In this document: positions 6,406 through 14,134 of the stretch, piece by piece | How the letters are laid out: every line of letters begins with the position of its first letter | How positions within the stretch are numbered: the first letter of the stretch is position 1 | NCBI GenBank assembly: GCA_046292445.1 | Contig: JBKBQT010000049.1 | Location: 1-14,194, forward strand | Direction: 5' to 3' | Length of the DNA stretch: 14,194 bases | From: CALIZF01 sp046292445 | GTDB lineage: Bacteria; Pseudomonadota; Alphaproteobacteria; Rhodobacterales; Rhodobacteraceae | Position numbers and translations under genes: made by a program | The notes under the pieces: model-generated | Database searches by the model: none | What the model was told of the DNA's origin: nothing | What the model saw: the letters and a program-made list of their open reading frames with translations, nothing else

Positions 6406-7178
6406 CGCGGCACGGCGAAGGGGGCGGCGAGCTGGTCGAGCAGGATGCCCTGCCAGACCGTCAGCGCGAAGGGTGCGACGACCGCGAGCAGGGCGAGCGC
6501 GCCGAAGCTCAGCGCCGGCGCGCCGACGAAGGCGACCATGAGTTGCGGCATCGCGCGGTTGATGGCGCCGAGCGCGGCATTGTAAAGCAGAGAGGCGATC
6601 GCGAACGGTGCCGCGATCGACAGCGCCAGCGAGAACCCCCGCACGACCTGCGCCAGGCCCCAGACGGCGACATCGCTGCCGGCCGGAAAGCGACCCGGCG
6701 GCAGAACGTCGTAGGACAGGATCATCGCCTCAACAGCCCGCAGATGCAGGCCGCTGGCGGCCGCAAGGGCGAGGCCGCCGATCACCAGCGCGTTGCCGAT
6801 CGCCGGCTGCGGCTCGAACCCGGGGATCCCGACGATCTGCGCCAGCGCGGTGGACTGGGCCGCGATCGCGCCGGCGATCTGCAGCGCAAGCACGAGGATG
6901 CGGAACCCGATGCCCAGCACAAGGCCCGACAGCGCCTCGGCCAGGATCGCGTCCGGGCCGCTCGACAGGCCCGGCGGCATCATCGGTGCGACGGCCGGCG
7001 CGACGACGGCCGTGAAGGCAAGCGTCAGGACGAGCCGCACCCGCGCCGGCACCGTCTGCTCGCCGAAGGCCGGCAGCAGCGCCATGACCGCCCCGACCCG
7101 GACAAAGACGAGAAAACCGGCCCAGAGCGTTGCCGCGCCGAGCGGGACCAGTGCCTCGAGCAGCGCGAGCATCGTCAT
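6402..7178 (-). CDS. fliR: FliR export gate membrane protein
   Basis: FliR is the inner-membrane subunit that completes the FliP-FliQ-FliR export gate. The 258-residue product is of normal length and very hydrophobic, with about six membrane segments. Family blocks seen are FVRVGAVMALLPAFGEQTVP (residues 24-43), the IAAQSTALAQIVGIPGFEPQ segment near the middle and INRAMPQLMVAFVGAPALSF in the C-terminal third. The start overlaps the flhA stop by four bases and the stop overlaps the flhB start by four bases, so flhA-fliR-flhB looks like one translationally coupled unit. Confidence 0.95.
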   Translation of the reverse strand: MTMLALLEALVPLGAATLWAGFLVFVRVGAVMALLPAFGEQTVPARVRLVLTLAFTAVVAPAVAPMMPPGLSSGPDAILAEALSGLVLGIGFRILVLALQIAGAIAAQSTALAQIVGIPGFEPQPAIGNALVIGGLALAAASGLHLRAVEAMILSYDVLPPGRFPAGSDVAVWGLAQVVRGFSLALSIAAPFAIASLLYNAALGAINRAMPQLMVAFVGAPALSFGALALLAVVAPFALTVWQGILLDQLAAPFAVPR

Positions 7179-9253
7179 GCCGCGACGACCCCCACCAGCG
7201 CCGGCCGCGCGTCCGTCCCGATCTCGTCATAGGACAGGACCGGGGTGGCGAGGCCCCGCGCCTGCAGGACCGAGCGGAGGAACCGCCGCCGCGCCGCTGA
7301 CGTGACGACGGCCGGTTGCACGCCCGTTTCGGCCGCGCGGGCGATCCGGTCGTCGAGCGCCTGGGACAGCCGGTTGAACTGATCCGGCGGCAGCGCGACC
7401 TCGGGCGGCCCGCGGTCGACATCGATCTGATGGCGCGCAAAGGCGGCCTCCCACTCCGGCGCGAGCTGGACCAGCGGCAGCGTTCCGTCCGCGCGCTTGA
7501 GGCCCGCGACGATCTGGAACCCGAGCCGGCGGCGCACATGGTCGCAGACCGCTTCGGGTGGCTGCGGCGTATTGCGCGTCTCGGCGATCGCCTCGAGGAT
7601 CAGCGGCAGGTTGCGGATCGAGACCCGTTCCTCGAGCAGGAGCTTGAGGACCGCCAGCAGCAGGTCCACCGGCACCCGGTCCGGCACCATCTCGTCCAGC
7701 AGGCGCCGGTTGGCCGCGGCGCGGGCTGGATCGCTCAGGTTGACGAATTCGTCGAGCAGCCGGCGAAGCGAGCGCAGGGTGAGGATGCGCCCGAGATTGG
7801 CCTTGATCACCTCGAGCAGATGGGTCGCCAGCACCTCCGTCGGGGTGACCACCGTCATACCGGCGATCGCCGCGTCGTCCTGATGCTGCGGGTCGATCCA
7901 GCGGGCACGCGCGGCATAGACCGGCTCGAGCACATCCTCCCCCGGCATGTCGGCGCTTGCCGTCCCGAGAAGCGCGAGCACGCGTCCCACCCGCAGGGTA
8001 TCGCGCGCATGTTCGACCCCCTGTATGCGGATGCGATAGCTGCCGTCGGGCAGCTTCGGATCGTCCGTCAGGCGGATCTCGGGCAGGATGACGCCAAAGC
8101 TTGTCACGACATACTGCCGGATGCTGGCGATGCGCGCATCGAGGCCGGTAGCCGGATCGAGCACCATGGGGATCAGGTCGGGGGCGAATTCGACATGGAT
8201 GTCGTCGAAGTCGAGCATGTCACCAAGCCCCTGACCCGTCGCCGCCGGCACATCGGGCGTCGGCGCGGCCTCGGGCCGTGGCGGCCGCGCAGCGGCCAGC
8301 GTCGCGAGCGCAAGGCCCGCCGCGCCCAGCATGAACGGCACGAAGGGCAGCCCCGGGACGAGCGCGAACAGCGCCATCAGCAGCGCCACCGTGCCGAGCG
8401 CGGCCGGATAGCGGCCAAGCTGGGCAAAGACCGCAGTGTCGGCCGCGCCTTCCGCGCCGCCGCGCGCAAGCAGCAGCGCGGCGGCGACCGATGTGATCAC
8501 GGCCGGGATCTGGTTCACCAGCCCGTCGCCGACCGTGAGGATCGTATAGGTCTGGAACGCATCGCCGAAGGTCATGTCATGGGCGAAGACCCCCATCGCC
8601 ATGCCGACCACGATATTGAGAAGCGTCGTCAGAAGCCCCGCCACCGCATCGCCCTTGACGAACTTGGACGCGCCGTCGAGCGAACCGAAGAAGTTGGTCT
8701 CGGCCAGCTCGCGTTCCCGCCGGGCCTTTGCCTCGGCATGGTCGATCGCGCCGGCCTGCATGTCGGCGTCGATGGCAAGCTGCCGCCCGGGCATCCCGTC
8801 GAGTGCAAAGCGCGCGCCGACCTCGGCCATCCGGCCGGCGCCCTTTGTGATCACAACAAAATTCACGATCATCAGCACGCAGAAGATCACCAGCCCGACC
8901 ACGACCGAGCCGCCCATCACGAATTCCGCCACGCCCTCGATCACCGCGCCCGCCGCGCCGGTGCCGGTGTTCCCCTCGCCGATGATGAGCTTGGTGGATG
9001 ACACGTTCAGCGACAGCCGCAGCATGAGCGAGCCGAGCAGGATCGTCGGGAAAGCCGAGAAATCGAGCGGCCTTTCGATGAAGAGCGTGATGGTGAACAT
9101 CAGGACCGCGAGCGCGAAGGACAGCGCGAGCCCGACATCGAGCGCCCAGGCCGGCACCGGCAGGATCATCATCACGATGACGGTCATCAGCGACAGCGCC
9201 AGCAGAACCGTCGGCCGGAAGAGGTCGGTGAGGCGGAAGGTCATCGCAGGCAT
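7175..9253 (-). CDS. flhA: FlhA export gate protein
   Basis: FlhA is the large inner-membrane export gate protein; it docks chaperone-substrate complexes and uses the proton motive force. From the ATG at 9253 it has 692 residues, the usual size. The N-terminal half has about eight membrane segments and the FHIPEP signature RMAEVGARFALDGMPGRQLA (141-160), followed by the conserved SLDGASKFVKGDAVAG (191-206) with the charged residues implicated in proton coupling. The C-terminal half is the soluble cytoplasmic domain, with TPTEVLATHLLEVIKANLGR and LPLILEAIAETRNT blocks. The start at 9253 is chosen because GAGGG lies five bases upstream; the next ATG (9244) is possible. Longer in-frame extensions run through the upstream transglycosylase gene and are rejected. 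Confidence 0.96.
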   Translation of the reverse strand: MPAMTFRLTDLFRPTVLLALSLMTVIVMMILPVPAWALDVGLALSFALAVLMFTITLFIERPLDFSAFPTILLGSLMLRLSLNVSSTKLIIGEGNTGTGAAGAVIEGVAEFVMGGSVVVGLVIFCVLMIVNFVVITKGAGRMAEVGARFALDGMPGRQLAIDADMQAGAIDHAEAKARRERELAETNFFGSLDGASKFVKGDAVAGLLTTLLNIVVGMAMGVFAHDMTFGDAFQTYTILTVGDGLVNQIPAVITSVAAALLLARGGAEGAADTAVFAQLGRYPAALGTVALLMALFALVPGLPFVPFMLGAAGLALATLAAARPPRPEAAPTPDVPAATGQGLGDMLDFDDIHVEFAPDLIPMVLDPATGLDARIASIRQYVVTSFGVILPEIRLTDDPKLPDGSYRIRIQGVEHARDTLRVGRVLALLGTASADMPGEDVLEPVYAARARWIDPQHQDDAAIAGMTVVTPTEVLATHLLEVIKANLGRILTLRSLRRLLDEFVNLSDPARAAANRRLLDEMVPDRVPVDLLLAVLKLLLEERVSIRNLPLILEAIAETRNTPQPPEAVCDHVRRRLGFQIVAGLKRADGTLPLVQLAPEWEAAFARHQIDVDRGPPEVALPPDQFNRLSQALDDRIARAAETGVQPAVVTSAARRRFLRSVLQARGLATPVLSYDEIGTDARPALVGVVAA

Positions 9254-9254
9254 T

Positions 9255-9971
9255 TCAGCCCTCGCCGAAAAGCGGCCGGGCGGCGCGCGGGACGAGCGGC
9301 CCGGCCGCGCCGGTATCGGGCACAAGCGACGGTCCGCGCGCCGCCGCGCGGGACTGGAGCAGCGGATAGGCATTCGTGCGCGGCAGGGCGGCGACCGTCC
9401 GCTCGGGCTGTGCGGGCGCGTCGAGATTGGCCAGATGCGCCGCGAACCGCGCGACATAGCGTTCGGCAAGGCCCGGGATTCGCGAATGGTAGGCGCCGGC
9501 TGCCCGCGTCCAGTCGCCGGTTTCGGCGTGGAGGTCGCGCAGGAAGGCCGCAGCATACCGCGCATTCGTGCCGGGATCGAGCATCGACGCGAGGCTGTCG
9601 AAGGCATGCGCGTGCCAGCGGTGGTTGATCTGGAAACAGCCGACATCGATGTTGCGCGCCCCGGTCGCCAGTGCCGCCGCGATCGCCCGCTCGGCGCTGG
9701 CGGCGTCGGGATGCCAGGTCCCGGCGCCGGCCATGTTCACGGCCCAGGGCCAGGGTGCCCAGCGGCCTGCCTGTCGTCGGCCCGATTCCGTCAGCATCAC
9801 CGCCCGCAGGACATCGAGCGGCACCGACAGTGCCTCGGCGGCAGCTCGCGCCGCCGTCTCGCACAGCGCCGCGGGGTCGGTGCCCGCCGCCGCCGGGGTC
9901 GCCAGGACGAGCGAGAGAGAGAGCCGGGCGAGCGATTGGCGCGTCCTGCGCGCGGCGCTTGGCATGGTCAT
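9255..9971 (-). CDS. sltF: SltF-like flagellar lytic transglycosylase
   Basis: This is a periplasmic peptidoglycan-cleaving enzyme of the SLT family, expected to open the cell wall for the growing rod. In Rhodobacter sphaeroides a separate enzyme, SltF, does this because FlgJ there has no muramidase domain. The 238-residue product has a signal peptide (hydrophobic stretch 14-24, likely cleavage after Ala29). The SLT motifs are in order: the catalytic Glu62 in AVMLTESGR, NIDVGCFQINHRWH (about residues 107-120) and AGAYHSR. The Pro/Ala/Arg-rich tail after about residue 190 has no recognised fold; in R. sphaeroides the C-terminus of SltF mediates partner contacts. A ribosome binding site (AAGGA) lies seven bases before the ATG. 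It lies between motA and flhA, and its stop is one base from the flhA start. Confidence 0.85.
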   Translation of the reverse strand: MTMPSAARRTRQSLARLSLSLVLATPAAAGTDPAALCETAARAAAEALSVPLDVLRAVMLTESGRRQAGRWAPWPWAVNMAGAGTWHPDAASAERAIAAALATGARNIDVGCFQINHRWHAHAFDSLASMLDPGTNARYAAAFLRDLHAETGDWTRAAGAYHSRIPGLAERYVARFAAHLANLDAPAQPERTVAALPRTNAYPLLQSRAAARGPSLVPDTGAAGPLVPRAARPLFGEG

Positions 9972-10028
9972 GCTTGCGTCCTTCTGGACAGGTCCGGGGA
10001 GGCTAGTGCCGGTTTGGTTTCCGCCTCG

Positions 10029-12248
10029 TTACCGCGTGTCCGGGCCGACCGGCGCGACCGAAGCCAGAAGCGCGGCGATCGCGGCACGGCGGGCTGCGGC
10101 CTCGTCGAGGATCGCGCGGCCTGCGGCGAGCGTCGCAGGGGGCGGCGGGTCGGGCGGGCCGGTCACGGTGCCGGGCGCCGGAAGCAGCGCCGCGGCGCCT
10201 TCTGGAAGCGGACCCTCGGCGGACAGGCTTTGCGCCAGCGCCCAGTCGCGACTGCGCCAGGCCACTTCAGCGGCCCGCTCGGGTTGCATCGCTTCAAGCC
10301 AGGCCGCCGCTGCCGCATCGGTCTGGCCGAGCAGGGCGAGTGCCTCGGCACGGACCGCTTCGGCCCCGGCACCCTGCAGACCCGCCGCCAGCCGCAGCGC
10401 CCCGCGCCCGTCGCGCTGAAGAAGGGCCGCCCGCGCCGCAATGAGGGCCGCGTCAGGCCCGTCCGGCTCGCCCAGCCAGGCGGTCGCCGGTTCCGGTAAC
10501 GCAAGGGCGACAAAGCGTTCAGCCATGGCGATGCGGATCGCGCGGTCGATCGGCAGCGTGGGGGGCGGCGCGGCGGCAAAGCGCAGCACGGCTGCATCGT
10601 CGCCCCGCGTGGCCAGCAGCGACCAGACCGCGATCTCGGCCTGCGGCCCGACCGGGCGCGCGACGTCGAAGGCGGCCGCATGCGCGCCTGCCGCCGCAAG
10701 CGCACGGGCATGGGCGGCAGCGATGATCCGCCCCTCGTCCGTGCCGCGACGTTCGCGGGCAAGGGCCGCGATCTCGACCATCGTTGCCGGGTCGAGCACC
10801 CCGCCGCGGTCGATCACGCTGTCGGCCAGTCGCGCCAGCGCGAGCCCGGTCAGCGGCCCGTCTGCGGCGGCGATCGTCCGAAGCGCCTCTTCTGCCCCGG
10901 CGATATCGCCCGTGGCGCGGGCCACGTCGGCGTCGATCATGTCGAGCGGGGCGCCGTGATTGCCGGGCGCCCGGGCGATCGCATCGCGGATGCGGCGCGC
11001 GGTGGCGATGTCGTCGATGGCGATGAAACGCTCGGCCAACGGCAGGCCGAGGATGCGGCGCAGGTGGATCGGCAGGGCCGCGAAGGTCCGGGCGACGGCA
11101 TCGCGCGCGACCGGCTGGCCCCGGCGCAGCGGCCCGCCGGTCATCACCGCCCAGAGAGCGACGGCGCCGTCGCAGACCTCCATCCCCGCGAACGGCGGAT
11201 CGGGCGGGATCGGGGCATCGTCGAAGACCGCCGCGAGGGCGTCGATCCGGTCGAGCGCCGGCCCGTCGAGCCCGAAGGACCGTGCGACCGCGCGCGCCTC
11301 GGCACCGAAGCCGAGGGCGAGGAACGCCTCGGCCCGCTGCTGCGCCGTCCGGCGGTCGAGGCCGCCCGACGGTTCGCGCGGGTCTCCGGCGGGCGGGACA
11401 GGTCCGTCCGGCGCCGCGGCGAGGAAGGCGAACATCCCATCCGGCAGGCATTCGCGCCCGTCGGCGGTGAGCGTCCCGCGCCGGTCGCCCGGCTCGGCCC
11501 GAATGCGCAGGTTGTCCCCCGATGGCGCCGGCGCTGGCGCTGCTCCCTCAGGCATGGCGGTCGGCGGCATTCGCCGCTCCGGCGGCGGCGGCAGGCGGCC
11601 GGCGGGATCGACGAGCCCGCGCGCAGCCGCGTTGCTGATCTGCCGCAGGATGCTGTCGCGGAGCGCCGCGGTTTCGGCCACCATCGGAACGGCAAGGTCG
11701 GCGGCAGGCTGGCGCGGGCCGGCACCCGCATCGGCCGGAAGGGTTCGCCAGTCATAGGCGGCAACGGGCACCGCGGGTTCGGCGTGCGGTCTCGCCCGCG
11801 GCCGCAGCACCGTCCGCGCCGTCAGCGGGGGAAGCGCGCCGCCCGCCGGGTCGTCAAGCGCGGCTTCGAAGCCCGACCCACGTGGGGCAGGTCCGGGGCG
11901 GATGTCGATCACCACGATCGACGGCTGCGCGGCATAGGCGACTGCATGACAGGCGCAGCGGATCACAAGGTTGAGCGCACCCGTAGCCGGGTCGGGCCAG
12001 ATCGCCGCGAGCCGCGTGCGCGGAATATAGGCGAAGACCGACGAGAGGTCGAACCGCAGGTCCGGGCGGTCGATCCGCAGCTCATACCCCTCGGCGGTCC
12101 GGCCGAATCGCCAGTTCGCCGGCGCGGGGAGCCTCAGCACCAGTCGGGAAAAGCCGTCATGTTCGCCCGAACGGACCGAGACCGGCTGCGCGCCCGCGGC
12201 CGGCGCCAGCAGGGCCAACGCGATCGCAAGACGTGCCGCCCACCTCAT
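10029..12248 (-). CDS. Large exported protein of unknown function, AMIN-like N-terminus and helical repeats
   Basis: This 739-residue protein is not recognised by name. It begins with a signal peptide (MRWAARLAIALALLAPAAGA, cleavage near residue 20). Residues 22-118 look like a small beta domain resembling AMIN: VSVRSGEHDGFSRLVLRLP opens it and IVVIDIRPG closes it. Residues 120-245 are Pro/Ala-rich and probably flexible. Residues 296-735 are nearly all helical, with repeated Ala-rich pairs that suggest TPR-like repeats. Cysteines at 98, 100, 267 and 359 could form disulphides in the periplasm. The start overlaps the motA stop by four bases (ATGA), so it is probably made together with MotA, and it takes the place where motB is often found. 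A periplasmic stator or basal-body partner, comparable to rhizobial MotC, is an inference. The gap of 57 bases to sltF holds only its ribosome binding site. Confidence 0.85.
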   Translation of the reverse strand: MRWAARLAIALALLAPAAGAQPVSVRSGEHDGFSRLVLRLPAPANWRFGRTAEGYELRIDRPDLRFDLSSVFAYIPRTRLAAIWPDPATGALNLVIRCACHAVAYAAQPSIVVIDIRPGPAPRGSGFEAALDDPAGGALPPLTARTVLRPRARPHAEPAVPVAAYDWRTLPADAGAGPRQPAADLAVPMVAETAALRDSILRQISNAAARGLVDPAGRLPPPPERRMPPTAMPEGAAPAPAPSGDNLRIRAEPGDRRGTLTADGRECLPDGMFAFLAAAPDGPVPPAGDPREPSGGLDRRTAQQRAEAFLALGFGAEARAVARSFGLDGPALDRIDALAAVFDDAPIPPDPPFAGMEVCDGAVALWAVMTGGPLRRGQPVARDAVARTFAALPIHLRRILGLPLAERFIAIDDIATARRIRDAIARAPGNHGAPLDMIDADVARATGDIAGAEEALRTIAAADGPLTGLALARLADSVIDRGGVLDPATMVEIAALARERRGTDEGRIIAAAHARALAAAGAHAAAFDVARPVGPQAEIAVWSLLATRGDDAAVLRFAAAPPPTLPIDRAIRIAMAERFVALALPEPATAWLGEPDGPDAALIAARAALLQRDGRGALRLAAGLQGAGAEAVRAEALALLGQTDAAAAAWLEAMQPERAAEVAWRSRDWALAQSLSAEGPLPEGAAALLPAPGTVTGPPDPPPPATLAAGRAILDEAAARRAAIAALLASVAPVGPDTR

Positions 12249-13114
12249 GCCGCGTCCTGCTTGAGCATGCGCAGCGCCGTCTCGAGGTCGCCGAAGGTGG
12301 GCCGGACGTGATGCGGGGTGTTCTGGCGCCCGACCTCGATGCAGATGTTGGCCGGGTGGCGGTGCAGGTTGGCGATCAGCACCTCGCGGATCAGGTGATA
12401 GAAATGCGCATCCTCGGCCACGACGGCGCGCACCCGCACGGCGAAGGGGCCGACGAGCCCATAGGCGAGGAACACCCCGAGAAAGGTGCCCACGAGCGCG
12501 CCGCCGATCATCTTGCCCAGAACCTCGGGCGGCTGGTCGATCGAGCCCATGGTCTTGATGACCCCCAGAACCGCCGCCACGATCCCGAGCGCCGGCAGGG
12601 CATCGGCCATCGATTGGAGCGCGTGGCTCGAATGCAGGGCATGCGCCTGATGCGCTTCCATCCGCTTGTCGAGCACCTCCTCGACCTGGTGCGGGTCGTC
12701 ATAGTTCATCGACGCCGCGCGCAGCGTGTCGCAGATCAGCTCGACCGCCTCGTGGTCCGCGCGGATGCGTTCGTAGCGCGCGAAGAGCGGCGATGTCTCG
12801 GGCGCCTCGATATGCTCCTCGAGCGCGACGGGATTGGTGCGGGCGATGCGGATCAGTTCGAACAGCAGGCACAGAAGGTCCCGGTAATCGGCCGGTTTCC
12901 AGCGCGGGCCGCGGAACACCTTGCCGATGTCCCGCAGGGTCTGCCGGATCGCGCTGCGGTCGTTGCCGATCAGGAAGGCGCCGATCGCGGCCCCGGCGAT
13001 CATCACGAACTCGAACGGCAGCGCCTTGAGGATGATGCCCATCTTGCCCCCGGCGGCGATATAGCCGCCGAATACCATCACGAAGATCACGCCGATGCCG
13101 AGAATGCCGAACAT
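12245..13114 (-). CDS. motA: MotA flagellar stator protein
   Basis: MotA is the inner-membrane stator subunit which, with MotB, conducts protons and drives the rotor. The 289-residue product is of family length. Four membrane helices are visible: two at the N-terminus (about residues 2-20 and 32-50) and two after the cytoplasmic loop (about 171-190 and 203-224). The torque prolines are present: Pro174 in DALPALGIVAAVLGVIKTMG and Pro223 in GLVGPFAVRV, each one residue after E. coli Pro173 and Pro222. Charged residues in the cytoplasmic loop around 90-100, where E. coli has Arg90 and Glu98, are also conserved in kind. A GGAG site precedes the ATG in the 63-base gap. No motB follows; the next gene is the large exported protein. 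Confidence 0.96.
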   Translation of the reverse strand: MFGILGIGVIFVMVFGGYIAAGGKMGIILKALPFEFVMIAGAAIGAFLIGNDRSAIRQTLRDIGKVFRGPRWKPADYRDLLCLLFELIRIARTNPVALEEHIEAPETSPLFARYERIRADHEAVELICDTLRAASMNYDDPHQVEEVLDKRMEAHQAHALHSSHALQSMADALPALGIVAAVLGVIKTMGSIDQPPEVLGKMIGGALVGTFLGVFLAYGLVGPFAVRVRAVVAEDAHFYHLIREVLIANLHRHPANICIEVGRQNTPHHVRPTFGDLETALRMLKQDAA

Positions 13115-13177
13115 GTCAGCTCCGTTCCGTTGTCGCCGGGCGACTGTGGCCGCGGGAAGTTAAGGAAGCCTCGCCGG

Positions 13178-13753
13178 TCACTCGCGCGGCACGCGGGCGT
13201 TGCGCGCCGCGAGCAGCAGGCTCACGCGATAGGCCGCATCCGATGTCATGCCGGTCAGCACGGCCGCCGCCGCCTCGGGCCGCATGCGCCCGAGGAAGCC
13301 TGCCGCGAAATCCGGATCCATCGCCTCGAAGAGCAGCGCGGCATCCTTGGGCCGCATCGATTCGTAGACCGCCGTGAGGCGTGCCAGATCCGCCTCGGCT
13401 GCGCCGTCGGCGCGCGACAGGGTTTCGGCAAGCGCCGCCTCGGCCGCCTCGAGCCGGGCGATCTGGACCGCGGCCGCGTTCTCGGCCAGCGCCAGCGCCG
13501 CCAGCCGGTCGGCGATCGCCCCCTCGCGCGCGGCGAGCCGAGCCTCGCGCAAGGACAGTGCCGCGACCAGCGCCTCGGGGGTGGGGGTGCAGCCGGCCGG
13601 CGCTGCGGCGACCGTCGCAGCCGCTTCGGGCAAGAGCGCGCGCGCCTGCTGGACCCCCAGCCCGACCCGGATCGCACCCGACCCGCCGAGCAGCACGACC
13701 AGAAGCAGCAGCGCGCGCCGCCCCCGGCGCGGTGCACTTGCCGGGGCGGTCAT
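13178..13753 (-). CDS. motE: MotE-like flagellar accessory protein
   Basis: MotE in rhizobia is a periplasmic chaperone for the motility protein MotC. This 191-residue product has the same plan: a basic N-terminus, one hydrophobic helix (about 12-24), a long Ala/Glu/Arg-rich coiled coil (about 66-125) and a C-terminal MgtE-N-like region, VYESMRPKDAALLFEAMDPD (129-148) followed by FAAGFLGRMRPEAAAAVLTG and a YRVSLLLAARNARVP ending. The only cysteine is Cys55, soon after the membrane helix; rhizobial MotE, as I recall, dimerises through a cysteine near the same position. The ATG overlaps the stop of the upstream small gene by four bases. motA follows after 63 bases. The family is likely; the exact function here is inferred. 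Confidence 0.8.
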   Translation of the reverse strand: MTAPASAPRRGRRALLLLVVLLGGSGAIRVGLGVQQARALLPEAAATVAAAPAGCTPTPEALVAALSLREARLAAREGAIADRLAALALAENAAAVQIARLEAAEAALAETLSRADGAAEADLARLTAVYESMRPKDAALLFEAMDPDFAAGFLGRMRPEAAAAVLTGMTSDAAYRVSLLLAARNARVPRE

Positions 13754-14127
13754 TCGAGGCCCTCGCCGCGCCCGCTGCGCCGCCGGACGAACCGCATGCG
13801 CCGGTCGCCGGGATCCGCCTCTGCGGCCGCCTCCGCCGCCTCGGGCAGATCGTGCAGCGAGGCCACAAGAACATCGAGCCGCGCCGCCGCGGCCTCGGCC
13901 CGCGCGGTGATCGCCTCGAGCCGCTGGGTCGATCCCCCCGCCGTGTCTTGCGCCCGCTGCAGCGCGCGGGTCAGGTCATCAACCTGAGCCGAGAGAACGG
14001 CGATCGCGCCGCCCATGCCCGATTCGAGCCGTGTGAACCGGTTCAGCCGCCGCGAAAGCACGGCGCAATAGACCGCCGCGCCGATCGCACCGGCGGCCAG
14101 CATGACGTTGGCGACAAATTCCATCAT
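13750..14127 (-). CDS. Small membrane-anchored coiled-coil protein, unknown
   Basis: This 125-residue product is not recognised. It starts with a single hydrophobic helix (about residues 3-24, VANVMLAAGAIGAAVYCAVL), continues with a helical, heptad-like stretch (about 27-90, including QVDDLTRALQRAQ and RLEAITARAEAAAARLDVLV) and ends with a very basic tail (RRMRFVRRRSGRGE). By charge, the tail probably lies in the cytoplasm, which would put the coil there too. ATG 14127 and ATG 14124 are both possible; a GAGGG site that overlaps the upstream stop fits the second slightly better. It overlaps the motE-like gene by four bases, so it belongs to the same operon and may act with the stator or basal body. 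Confidence 0.75.
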   Translation of the reverse strand: MMEFVANVMLAAGAIGAAVYCAVLSRRLNRFTRLESGMGGAIAVLSAQVDDLTRALQRAQDTAGGSTQRLEAITARAEAAAARLDVLVASLHDLPEAAEAAAEADPGDRRMRFVRRRSGRGEGLE

Positions 14128-14134
14128 GTTTCCC

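Noticed and set aside
7316..10499. Two overlapping long plus-strand frames opposite flhA and sltF
   Set aside because: flhA and the transglycosylase have clear motifs on the minus strand; the opposite frames have low-complexity, His/Arg-rich translations with no domain.
13132..13144. Small inverted repeat GTCGCC-G-GGCGAC in the motE-motA gap
   Set aside because: The stem is only five pairs with a three-base loop and no T-run; it is expected by chance in GC-rich DNA and too weak to call a terminator or attenuator.
13155..13170. TTAA in the motE-motA gap as a second CtrA site
   Set aside because: Only a half-site is present; no partner half occurs at seven-base spacing on either side.
10680..13987. 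Long open frames on the plus strand across the motA and large exported protein region
   Set aside because: They lie opposite confident minus-strand genes, are rich in Arg, Pro and Gly as expected for shadow frames in GC-rich DNA, and show no family features.
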